A program made the position numbers and the translations under genes. A stretch of 64,000 nucleotides of DNA from Alphaproteobacteria bacterium SO-S41 (GTDB lineage: Bacteria > Pseudomonadota > Alphaproteobacteria > Micropepsales > Micropepsaceae). This document shows positions 1 through 6,962 of this stretch, one piece after another. The stretch spans positions 3,720,001 to 3,784,000 of the forward strand of contig AP024629.1 in the NCBI GenBank assembly GCA_019670725.1, written 5' to 3'. The notes beneath the pieces were generated by a model, which worked only from the letters and a program-made list of their open reading frames with translations, made no database searches and was not told the origin of the DNA. Each line of letters begins with the position of its first letter. Position 1 is the first letter of the stretch.

Positions 1-53
1 GTGCAGGCGAAGAGCATGGCATCCGGCAGGTCTTCGCCGTTCGGCCCCTTCAT
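1..53 (-). CDS. Low-molecular-weight protein tyrosine phosphatase / arsenate reductase-like protein, N-terminal fragment
   Basis: Only the first 17 codons lie in the window; the gene runs off the left edge. The start ATG overlaps the stop of the UPF0262 gene in an ATGA junction, so the two are translationally coupled. The visible peptide contains LPDAMLFAC, which matches the first strand leading into the phosphate-binding loop of low-molecular-weight phosphatases (a Cys right after a hydrophobic strand). In many alphaproteobacteria such a gene follows UPF0262 downstream of hisD, which supports the call. The remaining catalytic loop cannot be seen. Confidence 0.6.
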   Translation of the reverse strand, partial: MKGPNGEDLPDAMLFAC

Positions 54-538
54 GACCGGCCGGATTCGTCCCGCGCATGCAGCGCGCAGATGAGCGTAAA
101 GAGCCGCCGCGCCGTATCGAAGTCGAGTTCGATCTTGTCTTTGAGCCGTTCCAGCAGCACTTCGCTGCCTTCGTTGTGCAGACCCCGCCGCCCCATGTCG
201 ATCGCCTCGATCTGCGAGGGCGCCGCGGTCTTGATCGCAGAATAGTAGCTTTCGCAGATGAAGAAATAATCCTTCACGATGCGGCGGAACGGCGTCAGCG
301 ACAGGACGAGCCGGCCATGCGGTTCGCGCGCTTCGGTCAGCACATCGAACACCAGCCGCCCGTCTTCCAGCGCGAGGCGCAGCACATAGGGCCCGCCCGG
401 CGAGCCCTTGGGCTTGAAGGAGTTGGCCTCCAGCAGGTCGAAGATCGCGACGCGGCGCTCGTGGTCGACATCCGGCCCGCGCGACTGGATCGACGCCTCG
501 TCCAGCTCGATATCGGCGAGGCGAAAATTGTCGCTCAT
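50..538 (-). CDS. UPF0262 family protein
   Basis: This is a 162-residue cytoplasmic protein of a family found almost only in alphaproteobacteria; its function is unknown. The ATG chosen begins [14 protein letters not shown], overlaps the hisD stop by four bases (ATGA), and gives the usual family length of about 160 residues; the open frame extends upstream into hisD but without a better start. Recognisable stretches are the early [13 protein letters not shown] and the C-terminal [11 protein letters not shown]. Its fixed place between hisD and a small phosphatase gene is conserved in alphaproteobacteria, but its presence in the histidine cluster does not by itself prove a role in histidine synthesis. 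Confidence 0.9.
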   Translation of the reverse strand: MSDNFRLADIELDEASIQSRGPDVDHERRVAIFDLLEANSFKPKGSPGGPYVLRLALEDGRLVFDVLTEAREPHGRLVLSLTPFRRIVKDYFFICESYYSAIKTAAPSQIEAIDMGRRGLHNEGSEVLLERLKDKIELDFDTARRLFTLICALHARDESGRS

Positions 539-1827
539 CGGTTGAGCCGGATCGCGACGCTGCGCGCATGCGCCGGCAGGCCTTCGGACCCCGCCAGCGT
601 CACCGCCGCCGGGCCGATCTCGCTCAAAGCCTCCGCCGAGCATTGCACCAACGTCGTCCGCTTCATAAAGTCGAGCACGCCGAGCCCGCTGGCGAACCGC
701 GCGGTGCGCGAGGTCGGCAAGACGTGGTTCGGCCCAGCGACATAGTCGCCGATCGCTTCGGGCGTATGACGGCCGAGGAAGATTGCACCGGCATGGCGTA
801 CGCGCGCGGCTAGCGCTTCGGGATCGGCGACGGCGAGTTCCAGATGTTCCGGCGCGATGGCGTCGACCAGCGCCGGCGCTTCGTCGAGCGAGCGTACGAG
901 GATGACCGCGCCGTTGGCGTCCCAGCTCGCCCGCGCGGTGCCTTCACGCAACGAGCCCGTGAGTTCGCTCTCGATCGCCCGCAGCACCGCACGCGCGAAG
1001 GCGGCATCATCGGTGATGAGGATCGCCTGCGCGCTCGCGTCGTGCTCGGCCTGGCTGAGGAGGTCGGCGGCGATCCAGGCGGGATCGTTGTCGCCATCCG
1101 CGACGACCAGGATTTCCGACGGCCCCGCGATCATGTCGATGCCGACCTGGCCGAAGACGCGGCGCTTGGCGGCAGCGACATAGGCATTGCCGGGGCCGGT
1201 GATCTTGTCGACGGGGCGGATCGTTTGCGTCCCATAGGCGAGCGCCGCCACCGCCTGCGCCCCGCCGATGCGGTAGATCTCGGAGACGCCCGCCAGTTTC
1301 GCCGCCGCGAAGACCAGCGGGTTCAGCGCGCCGTCCGGCGTCGGCACGACCATGGCGATGCGCTGCACGCCCGCCACCACGGCCGGGATGGCGTTCATCA
1401 GCACGCTCGAGGGATACGACGCCGTGCCGCCGGGGACGTAGATCCCTGCCGCGTCCACCGCCGTCCACCGCACGCCGAGGCGCACGCCGGCTGCGTCGGT
1501 ATAGTCGATCGCCCCCGGCAACTGCTTTTCATGGAAACTGCGGATGCGCTCCGCCGCGATACCGAGCGCCGCCAGTGCCTCCGCCGAGGCGCCAGACGCC
1601 GCCGCATCGATCTCTGCCGCGCTCATGCGCAGCGTCTCCGAGGTCAACGTCAGCCGGTCCCAGCGCGCCGTGTACTCCAGCACCGCCGCATCGCCGCGCG
1701 CCCGGACATCCGCGATGATCGCGGCCACGGCGGCATCGACATCCTCTTCCGCCTCGCGGGCGAGGTGGAGCAGATGCTCGAATTCCGCGGCAAAACCGGG
1801 ATCGCTGGTCGCAAGACGGAGAGCCAT
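535..1827 (-). CDS. hisD: Histidinol dehydrogenase
   Basis: HisD oxidises L-histidinol to L-histidine in two NAD-dependent steps, the last reactions of histidine synthesis in the cytoplasm. The 430-residue product has the expected length when started at the ATG giving [12 protein letters not shown]; a longer open frame exists but adds atypical residues. Family residues are visible: SQAEHDAS carries the zinc-ligand Gln and His, APEHLEL the Glu-His general base pair, [13 protein letters not shown] the zinc-ligand Asp, and LPAHARS near the end the last zinc-ligand His. It is the first visible gene of a coupled minus-strand operon with UPF0262. Immediately upstream lies foreign-looking hipBA DNA instead of DUF2948, which usually precedes hisD. 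Confidence 0.97.
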   Translation of the reverse strand: MALRLATSDPGFAAEFEHLLHLAREAEEDVDAAVAAIIADVRARGDAAVLEYTARWDRLTLTSETLRMSAAEIDAAASGASAEALAALGIAAERIRSFHEKQLPGAIDYTDAAGVRLGVRWTAVDAAGIYVPGGTASYPSSVLMNAIPAVVAGVQRIAMVVPTPDGALNPLVFAAAKLAGVSEIYRIGGAQAVAALAYGTQTIRPVDKITGPGNAYVAAAKRRVFGQVGIDMIAGPSEILVVADGDNDPAWIAADLLSQAEHDASAQAILITDDAAFARAVLRAIESELTGSLREGTARASWDANGAVILVRSLDEAPALVDAIAPEHLELAVADPEALAARVRHAGAIFLGRHTPEAIGDYVAGPNHVLPTSRTARFASGLGVLDFMKRTTLVQCSAEALSEIGPAAVTLAGSEGLPAHARSVAIRLNR

Positions 1828-1913
1828 GGCGCCAGATGTGCCGGAGGCGCGGCGGCGGATCAATGGTCAAGGCGCGCGGAACCATTGCTCCATAAACAGG
1901 TTATATGGGCTAG

Positions 1914-2005
1914 ATATGATCTATTTATGGATCGTCACTTTACATAGCATCCTAGTTGATCTATAAACGTCCCAAGAATGCACAATATGATCTATTTATA
2001 GACCG
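1914..2005. promoter_or_regulatory. Repeated operator-like sites upstream of hipB
   Basis: The 181 bp between hisD and hipB is AT-rich for this genome. Two 21-bp sequences, at 1914-1934 and 1985-2005, are identical except for two bases and share the core TGATCTATTTAT; they start 71 bp apart. A third partial copy of the core TGATCTAT lies at 1958-1965. The second site carries the dyad CTATTTATAG and ends four bases before the hipB start codon. HipB-type antitoxins are known to bind repeated operators upstream of their own gene, so autoregulation of hipBA is the natural reading. The same sites could also affect hisD, which is divergent. Confidence 0.6.
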
Positions 2006-2008
2006 AAC

Positions 2009-2347
2009 ATGCCCAAACCCGCCCTCCGCCCCTATTCCCGCTACAGCCGCGACGCCGTCGCTTTGCTAGGTCAGGCGATCCGCCGCGCGCGGATCGAGAA
2101 GAAGCTGACCGTCGGCGCCCTCGCCGAGCGGGCCGGCGTGTCGCGCGGTCTCGTCCAGCGCATCGAGCAGGGCGATCCCGGCTGCGGCGTCGGGCCGGTC
2201 TTCGAGGCCGCGGCGATCGTCGGCCTGCGCCTGTTCGACGCCGACCAGGCGGCGCTCAGCCAACTCGCCGACCAGACCGCGGCGACCCTTACCCTCCTGC
2301 CCAAGACGGTGCGTGCGCCGCGGATCGTGACCGACGATGACTTCTGA
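2009..2347 (+). CDS. hipB: XRE-family HipB-like antitoxin/repressor
   Basis: This 112-residue DNA-binding protein is the likely antitoxin of the following HipA kinase. A helix-turn-helix of the XRE (Cro/CI) type spans about residues 33-56, with LTVGALAERAGVSRGLVQRI as recognition unit. The C-terminal third, rich in hydrophobic and acidic residues, would contact HipA. It starts directly after the last operator-like repeat and overlaps hipA by 11 bases, so the two are co-translated. Gene order (antitoxin first) and length agree with hipBA modules. Regulation is probably by HipB or the HipBA complex binding the three upstream sites. Confidence 0.85.
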   Translation: MPKPALRPYSRYSRDAVALLGQAIRRARIEKKLTVGALAERAGVSRGLVQRIEQGDPGCGVGPVFEAAAIVGLRLFDADQAALSQLADQTAATLTLLPKTVRAPRIVTDDDF

Positions 2348-3632
2348 CGCTGTCGCCCCTGACTCCGCCTATCGCGAGGCCTTCGTCTGGGTCTGGCTGC
2401 CCGGCGCGACCGCGCCCGTCGTCGCCGGCCGTCTCGACGCGATCGAGGGGCGGCTGATCTTCACCTATGGCCGCTCCTATCTGGCGCGCGAGAACGCCAT
2501 CCCGCTCTACCAGCCCGAACTGCCGCTGGAGACCGGGCCCCTGCCCTTGCTCAACGGGCTGGACATGCCGAGCGCCATCCGCGACGGCGCGCCGGATGCC
2601 TGGGGCCGCCGGGTCATCATCAACCGCAAGCTGGGCGCCGCCGGGCGCAGCGTCGATCCCGCGACCTTCGACGAGCTGACCTTCATGCTGGAATCGGGCT
2701 CCGACCGGATCGGCGCGCTCGACTTCCAGGCCTCGCCATCAGCCTATGTCGCGCGCGAGACCTCCAGCGCGACGCTGGACGAATTGCTGAACGCGGCCGA
2801 AAGCGTCGAGCATGGTGTGCCGCTCAGCCCCGAACTCGACCAGGCGCTGCTGCACGGCTCGTCGATCGGCGGCGCGCGACCCAAGGCGCTGATCGTTGAT
2901 GGCGATGCGAAATACATCGCCAAGTTTTCCTCGCAGAACGATCTCTATTCGGTGGTGAAGGCGGAATTCGTCGCCATGCGCCTCGCCGCCGCCGCCGGGC
3001 TGAACGTTGCGCCGGTGATGCTGAACCATGCCGCCGGCAAGGACGTGCTGCTGATCCAGCGCTTCGACCGCACCCGCGTGCCGCAAGGCTGGCGGCGGCA
3101 TCTGATGGTCTCGGCGCTGACGCTGCTGGAGCTCGACGAGATGAATGCGCGCTACGCCTCCTACGAGGATTTCGCGACTATCGTGCGCCATCGCTTCGTG
3201 CAGCCGAAACAGACGCTGCGCGAACTCTTCGCGCGCATGTGCTTCAACATTCTATGTGGGAATACGGACGATCACGCCCGCAACCACGCCGCCTTCTGGA
3301 ACGGCGCGGAGCTTGAGCTGACGCCCGCCTACGACATCTGCCCCCAGGGCCGCTCCGGCGGCGAGGCGGGACAGGCCATGCTCATTTACGGCAACCAGAA
3401 TTTCAGCCGCATCGAGCTCTGCCTCAAAACCGCGCCGTCCTTCCTGGTCAGCGAAGCCGACGCCACCGCCCTCATCGCGAACCAGATCGCCACCATCCGC
3501 GACCACTGGGACACCGTGTGCGACGAAGCCGCCCTCACGGACATCGACCGCGCCCTGATGTGGCGCCGGCAGTTCCTGAACCCGTATGCGTTCGAGGGCG
3601 CGCCGGGCGAGTTGGCGGGGATGGTGGGATAA
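2337..3632 (+). CDS. hipA: HipA-type serine/threonine kinase toxin
   Basis: HipA toxins are kinases; the E. coli protein phosphorylates glutamyl-tRNA synthetase and induces dormancy, but the target here is unknown. The 431-residue protein has the N-terminal HipA subdomain (GLDMPSAIRDGAPDAWGRR, residues about 74-92), SDRIGALDF near 122-130, the phosphate loop SIGGARPK around 176-183 whose Ser corresponds to the autophosphorylated Ser150 of E. coli HipA, the catalytic NTDDHARN at 309-316, and the metal-binding AYD at 331-333. All key residues seem intact, so the toxin is probably functional. It ends 16 bp from the convergent reverse transcriptase gene. Confidence 0.93.
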   Translation: MTSDAVAPDSAYREAFVWVWLPGATAPVVAGRLDAIEGRLIFTYGRSYLARENAIPLYQPELPLETGPLPLLNGLDMPSAIRDGAPDAWGRRVIINRKLGAAGRSVDPATFDELTFMLESGSDRIGALDFQASPSAYVARETSSATLDELLNAAESVEHGVPLSPELDQALLHGSSIGGARPKALIVDGDAKYIAKFSSQNDLYSVVKAEFVAMRLAAAAGLNVAPVMLNHAAGKDVLLIQRFDRTRVPQGWRRHLMVSALTLLELDEMNARYASYEDFATIVRHRFVQPKQTLRELFARMCFNILCGNTDDHARNHAAFWNGAELELTPAYDICPQGRSGGEAGQAMLIYGNQNFSRIELCLKTAPSFLVSEADATALIANQIATIRDHWDTVCDEAALTDIDRALMWRRQFLNPYAFEGAPGELAGMVG

Positions 3633-3648
3633 CAACAAGCGCCTTGAG

Positions 3649-4887
3649 CTATGTGTCGTCCAGCAGCTCTTCAACTTGATCGTGGAGCCCTTCAATTCCC
3701 AAGAATTGCTGACCCTCTGGGGTTATGTTCCGAACAATCTCAAATCCGAAAATGGTCTCTAGAACATCCTTGATGATTGCCCTAGTGGTGGCGCGCAATT
3801 GGCCGTCGAGTGCTTGATAATTTGAGGCGTGAGCATATGCCCCACGATAGGCAGATAGGGTGCGGGACAGAGCAATATTGACATCTGCCAGCGTGAGCTT
3901 CTCGCGCACGATTTCAGAAGGACTATATTCCGCCTTTAGCGAACTAACAATTTTCGCGATTTGCGCCTTCGAAATTCTAGCGACATAGGCGTCGGATTTA
4001 TCAAGGTATAAAATTTCTTGGCCCAGAAATTCCAACGGATCGTCCGGCCCCCGCACGATCGTTTTTGAGTTGCCGCCCAAATTCGGAATTTTTAGGTCGA
4101 GCTTTTGCAGAAGCAAAGTTACTACGCTCCCAGCAGCAATCGCTGCGTCTTTGCTGTCGGCAAACACTACTAGGTCGTCCGCATAACGTACCATCCTAAT
4201 AGCTTGGCGTTCGATCTCCTTGTCAAACCTCGCTAACGCCAAATTGGCTAGCATAGGCGAAAGTGGCATCCCCTGACGCACCCCTTCACCGCGCTTTATC
4301 CCTTGCGCAGCGAGCGTTCTGGCAACTGAGGGTTTGGCTTCGGCTTCACAATCGATAGCGTCGAGCACCAGTTTGGTGAGGCTACTATTTCCCAGTTTTT
4401 TGCGAACCTCCTCCTTGAGGTAGTTTCGCGGGATACGGTCAAAGAATGATTCAATATCCGTCTTAAAACACCACGTTCCGCGGGAACGGGCACTACGTGC
4501 GGCTTCAATGGCTTTAAGAGTGCTGACGCCCTTGAGAAAACCAAAAGACGAATTGTTGTAGATAGGGAATTTTCTCTTATTTTCTAAATAGGCGCATATA
4601 CTACGCTGAACGAGCCGGTCGCGAACTGTCGGCACGCATATAATGCGAAATTTGTCGTTGTTAGTCTTCGGTATTCTAATTACTCGAAGCGGCGCATATC
4701 CAAACTGACCTGATTTAATCTCAGAATGAATTGCGCTGATATTCGCCGCCAAATTTCGTTTGAATATGGCGCTAGTAACATGATCGACGCCGTCTCCACC
4801 GCGTGCCCGAGACCTATCTCTAGAGCTGTTCCAAGCTTCGGTTAGCGCTGAAACGGAAAGTATTTTAGATGGCTTGGAAACTTGCAT
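3649..4887 (-). CDS. Solitary reverse transcriptase (group II intron-like or defence-type)
   Basis: The 412-residue protein is an RNA-directed DNA polymerase. Visible RT blocks are FKTDIESFFDRI at 141-152 with a catalytic Asp, RQGMPLSPMLANL at 204-216, RMVRYADDLVVFAD at 231-244 with the YADD active site, and EFLGQEI at 286-292; residues 340-370 look like a thumb. SFGFLKG at 114-120 resembles the GFRPGRS region of intron RTs. No HNH endonuclease, protease or helicase domain is attached. Retron hallmarks (NAxxH, VTG) and the SQ block of diversity-generating RTs are absent. The ATG was preferred over an upstream TTG. The gene is visibly AT-richer than its neighbours, pointing to horizontal transfer. 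It may be a bacteriophage-defence RT; that is inference. Confidence 0.85.
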   Translation of the reverse strand: MQVSKPSKILSVSALTEAWNSSRDRSRARGGDGVDHVTSAIFKRNLAANISAIHSEIKSGQFGYAPLRVIRIPKTNNDKFRIICVPTVRDRLVQRSICAYLENKRKFPIYNNSSFGFLKGVSTLKAIEAARSARSRGTWCFKTDIESFFDRIPRNYLKEEVRKKLGNSSLTKLVLDAIDCEAEAKPSVARTLAAQGIKRGEGVRQGMPLSPMLANLALARFDKEIERQAIRMVRYADDLVVFADSKDAAIAAGSVVTLLLQKLDLKIPNLGGNSKTIVRGPDDPLEFLGQEILYLDKSDAYVARISKAQIAKIVSSLKAEYSPSEIVREKLTLADVNIALSRTLSAYRGAYAHASNYQALDGQLRATTRAIIKDVLETIFGFEIVRNITPEGQQFLGIEGLHDQVEELLDDT

Positions 4888-4940
4888 TAGCTGAGACCTA
4901 GGCTCGAGCAAGATAGACCTAGGTCCTTTTCCTTAGCCGT

Positions 4941-5019
4941 CAACAGAAGGTCAAAGACGCCTCTGCCGTGTACCAGGGCTTCGCTGTGGCCTCGCTCGCG
5001 CGCGACACGCTCGTCCCGG
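4941..5019. repeat. 79-bp perfect direct repeat, copy 1
   Basis: It is identical over all 79 bases to the copy at 5247-5325. Unlike the surrounding AT-richer DNA it is GC-rich and has protein-coding-like third positions in one plus-strand frame (reading for example SAVYQGFAVASLARD), so it may be a fragment of a host gene that was copied here. It lies about 55 bp upstream of the reverse transcriptase start. No transposon-type terminal inverted repeats border it. Confidence 0.95.
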
Positions 5020-5246
5020 GATTAATCGCCGCTGAGAAGTTATTCCGCGCGAATAATCGCCCGACAATAACACAACGGAACCCGCTCCAGTAGCCCCGGC
5101 ACCAAAAGAACAAACCGAATACAAACCGGAAACGAAAAGAGCTGGAAATTTGCTCCCGCCCCCTCGGCCGTCCCTCACAATGGCTACCAGCGTTGCTCTG
5201 GAATTTAACTATCCTACGCACTGGAACCTCCGATGATTGAAATCCG

Positions 5247-5325
5247 CAACAGAAGGTCAAAGACGCCTCTGCCGTGTACCAGGGCTTCGCTGTGGCCTCG
5301 CTCGCGCGCGACACGCTCGTCCCGG
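5247..5325. repeat. 79-bp perfect direct repeat, copy 2
   Basis: This is the second, identical copy, offset by exactly 306 bp from the first. The flanking bases differ on both sides, so the repeat boundaries are sharp. Perfect identity outside any recognisable gene implies either a recent duplication or selection on the sequence, for example as part of an RNA template. Beyond it, 5326-5520 holds no gene; a promoter-like TATATT sits at about 5466-5471, followed by a strong ribosome-binding-like AAGGAGGG at 5510-5517 in front of a GTG that opens no credible protein. Confidence 0.95.
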
Positions 5326-5520
5326 CTCAATCATCGTCGAGAGATCGCTTCTGGGAAGAAACGAACACCAACGCGTCTTTTTAGAACGAAACTGGAACTT
5401 CCGCAACTCCCCTGAAGTTGGCGCGAAGTGTCACCATGTCGCGTTGCAGAAAAGGTATTTAGTCCTATATTCGCCTGTCGGGCAGCAAGCCATCGCCACC
5501 CGGACAAAGAAGGAGGGCGG

Positions 5521-5709
5521 GTGAAACAAGTTCGAAAAATCGACATTCGAATGCCTGCCGTAGCGTCAACCGATGACGCAAAACCCCTTCCCCTCCGACT
5601 CCCGGTGACAAACGAAGATGCTTTTCGCCGGAGTCGCGACACAACATGTCGCGAAGGGTGCGACAGGGAGGGGAGACCCCAAAAAAATCCCGGATCAATT
5701 CCACCCCAC
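5521..5709 (-). repeat. Dispersed intergenic element of about 190 bp, copy A
   Basis: Read on the minus strand it begins GTGGGGTGGAATTGATCC at 5709 and ends after ATTCGAATGTCG and a T-rich run. The first 27 bases match the element at 31861 with one mismatch, and the ATTCGAA block falls 158 bases in, against 159 in the other copy; the middle differs. An internal hairpin with eight-base arms TCGCGACA and TGTCGCGA lies at 5634-5654. It sits just downstream of the DUF2948 gene, between it and the RT island. It encodes nothing recognisable and has no transposase. Confidence 0.6.
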
Positions 5710-5727
5710 GGCCGAGGGTGCCGCGGC

Positions 5728-6162
5728 TCAGTCCAGCGCGTGCTCCGGGCGGGCCTTGGCGGGCCAGGGGCCGGCGAGGTCGTCCAGGTGGATCTCCAGC
5801 GCCTCGACATGCAGCTCGATCACCCCGCCGCCCGAAAAGGCGAGGCGCAGCGCCCCGCCGCCTTCCGCCCAGGGCTGGAAGGTCAGGGCGAGGAGGCTCA
5901 GCACCGCGTCCTTGGCGTCCTGGCGGATGCGGGTCGCCTTGGCGGAGACGACCTCCTCGATCCTCAAGCCGCAGCGCACGCGCTCGCCCCGGCCGCCGGC
6001 CCGGCCCGCTTCCCAGCGGAAGCGGTTGGCGACCAGCGCGAAGCGGCGGGCCTTGGGCAAGAAGGCGATGTCGCCGACCCTGAGGACCGCGTCCTGCGCC
6101 AGCGCCGACAGCGCCGCGAGGTCGCCCTCATCCTCGACTGCGAGTTTCAGGGCCTCAGCCAT
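5728..6162 (-). CDS. DUF2948 family protein
   Basis: This 144-residue protein belongs to an alphaproteobacterial family of unknown function, typically encoded next to hisD. Characteristic stretches are the N-terminal LKLAVEDEGDLAALSALAQDAV, here shortened in quotation, the central RFRWE with a following arginine-rich loop, and the C-terminal IELHVEALEIHLDDLAGPWPA. The ATG overlaps the end of the small upstream gene by eight bases (ATGGCTGA), so translation is coupled. In the usual arrangement hisD would follow directly; here about 3.9 kb of hipBA and reverse transcriptase DNA intervenes. No catalytic motif is apparent. Confidence 0.85.
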   Translation of the reverse strand: MAEALKLAVEDEGDLAALSALAQDAVLRVGDIAFLPKARRFALVANRFRWEAGRAGGRGERVRCGLRIEEVVSAKATRIRQDAKDAVLSLLALTFQPWAEGGGALRLAFSGGGVIELHVEALEIHLDDLAGPWPAKARPEHALD

Positions 6163-6316
6163 GCGCGGGAGGCTCCGATTCGGCGGGTTGGGGCGTTTGC
6201 GGCGCGGTTTCGGGTGCCTGCGCCCCGGCCGCCTGGGCCCGCGCCTGGGCCTTGCGGCGGCGCAGATTGGCCTTCAGGGCTTCCGCCTGGCGCTTTTCCC
6301 GGTCTTCGCGGCTCAT
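6155..6316 (-). CDS. Small basic/alanine-rich protein preceding DUF2948
   Basis: A 53-codon gene starts MSREDREKRQAEALKANLRR, continues with an RRKAQARAQA stretch and ends in a proline- and glutamate-rich tail. Its N-terminal half is strongly basic and helical, and small proteins with the core ALKANLRRRKAQ are common directly upstream of DUF2948 in alphaproteobacteria, which is why I accept it despite its size. It overlaps DUF2948 by eight bases. Function is unknown; a nucleic-acid or ribosome contact would be possible from its charge, but nothing in the sequence proves it. Confidence 0.65.
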   Translation of the reverse strand: MSREDREKRQAEALKANLRRRKAQARAQAAGAQAPETAPQTPQPAESEPPAHG

Positions 6317-6406
6317 GGCATGGGAGTAGCGTCAGACAAGGAAATCCGCCAGCGCCCTTTGCATCCGCCCTTCCCGTGTGTATAGCACGCCCCTCGCGGA
6401 AAGCGG

Positions 6407-6481
<75 letters not shown>

Positions 6482-6569
6482 TTCTCCGTCGCGCCCCGCC
6501 ATCCTTTGGTATGGCCCCACCACGACATTGGACAATGGCGCGCCGCCGCACGGACGGCGATGCTGCGGC

Positions 6570-6797
6570 ATGCCGTCAAATACCGACGCTGGCGGAAAGC
6601 GCTTCCGCATCCGCTGTCTCGGCCAGCCGCACTCAGGCGCCGACAGCTGTGAGGATTTCGACACGTTCGAGGAAGCCAAGGACGCGGCGGAGCAGCGCTG
6701 GGCCGCGGGCGATCTCTACGGCGTCGTCGTCACCGAGCGGATGAGCGTCGAGGGACGCCTCGTCTGGGTGGCGCTCTGGTCACTGCCGCTGGTTTAG
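6570..6797 (+). CDS. Small hypothetical protein
   Basis: The 75-residue frame beginning MPSNTDAGGKRF has a plausible coding pattern and an acidic central helix (FDTFEEAKDAAEQRW) followed by a beta-like GVVVTERM...LVWVALW segment. This resembles small single-domain proteins that interpret another polypeptide's loops, but no family is recognised. A longer start at 6528 is possible but adds residues of low-complexity character. It lies 89 bp after tRNA-Thr and 165 bp before tamA, with no clear ribosome-binding site. It is called with moderate confidence only. Confidence 0.45.
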   Translation: MPSNTDAGGKRFRIRCLGQPHSGADSCEDFDTFEEAKDAAEQRWAAGDLYGVVVTERMSVEGRLVWVALWSLPLV

Positions 6798-6962
6798 CGC
6801 CTATCCACAGTCTTCTCGGCGTCAAGTCTTGCCTCGCGGCGATGTGCGCGATCTTTTGCCGCCTGCGCGCATCCTTATGCAGGCGAGCGCGTTTGGAGTC
6901 TTGATGTCGAGCGCGCTGTCGTCAGTTACGAGGATTGCGATGGCGTTCGTGGGCGGACGGCC

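Larger units (their letters stand above)
4888..5325 (-). other. Repeat-flanked region upstream of the reverse transcriptase; candidate template or ncRNA
   Basis: This stretch lies directly 5' of the RT gene on its own strand, where retrons and several defence RTs carry their noncoding RNA. It contains two perfect 79-bp direct repeats and a 227-bp spacer. Within the spacer, 5040-5056 forms a hairpin with arms TTATTC and GAATAA. Next to the RT start, the sequence AGACCTAGG occurs twice, 21 bp apart (4894-4902 and 4915-4923), the second inside the perfect palindrome GACCTAGGTC at 4916-4925. No convincing gene is seen: a GTG-started 124-codon minus-strand frame runs through both repeats because their 306-bp offset is a multiple of three, but its spacer part has no protein-like character. 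Confidence 0.4.

Noticed and set aside
4888-5325. Diversity-generating retroelement with template and variable repeats
   Set aside because: The two repeats are identical, with no adenine-specific differences; no target gene ends in them, and the RT has QGMPLSP where DGR enzymes have a GxxxSQ block.
3649-5325. Classical retron (msr-msd plus RT)
   Set aside because: NAxxH and VTG motifs are missing from the RT, and no pair of terminal inverted repeats with a priming guanosine was found; not fully excluded.
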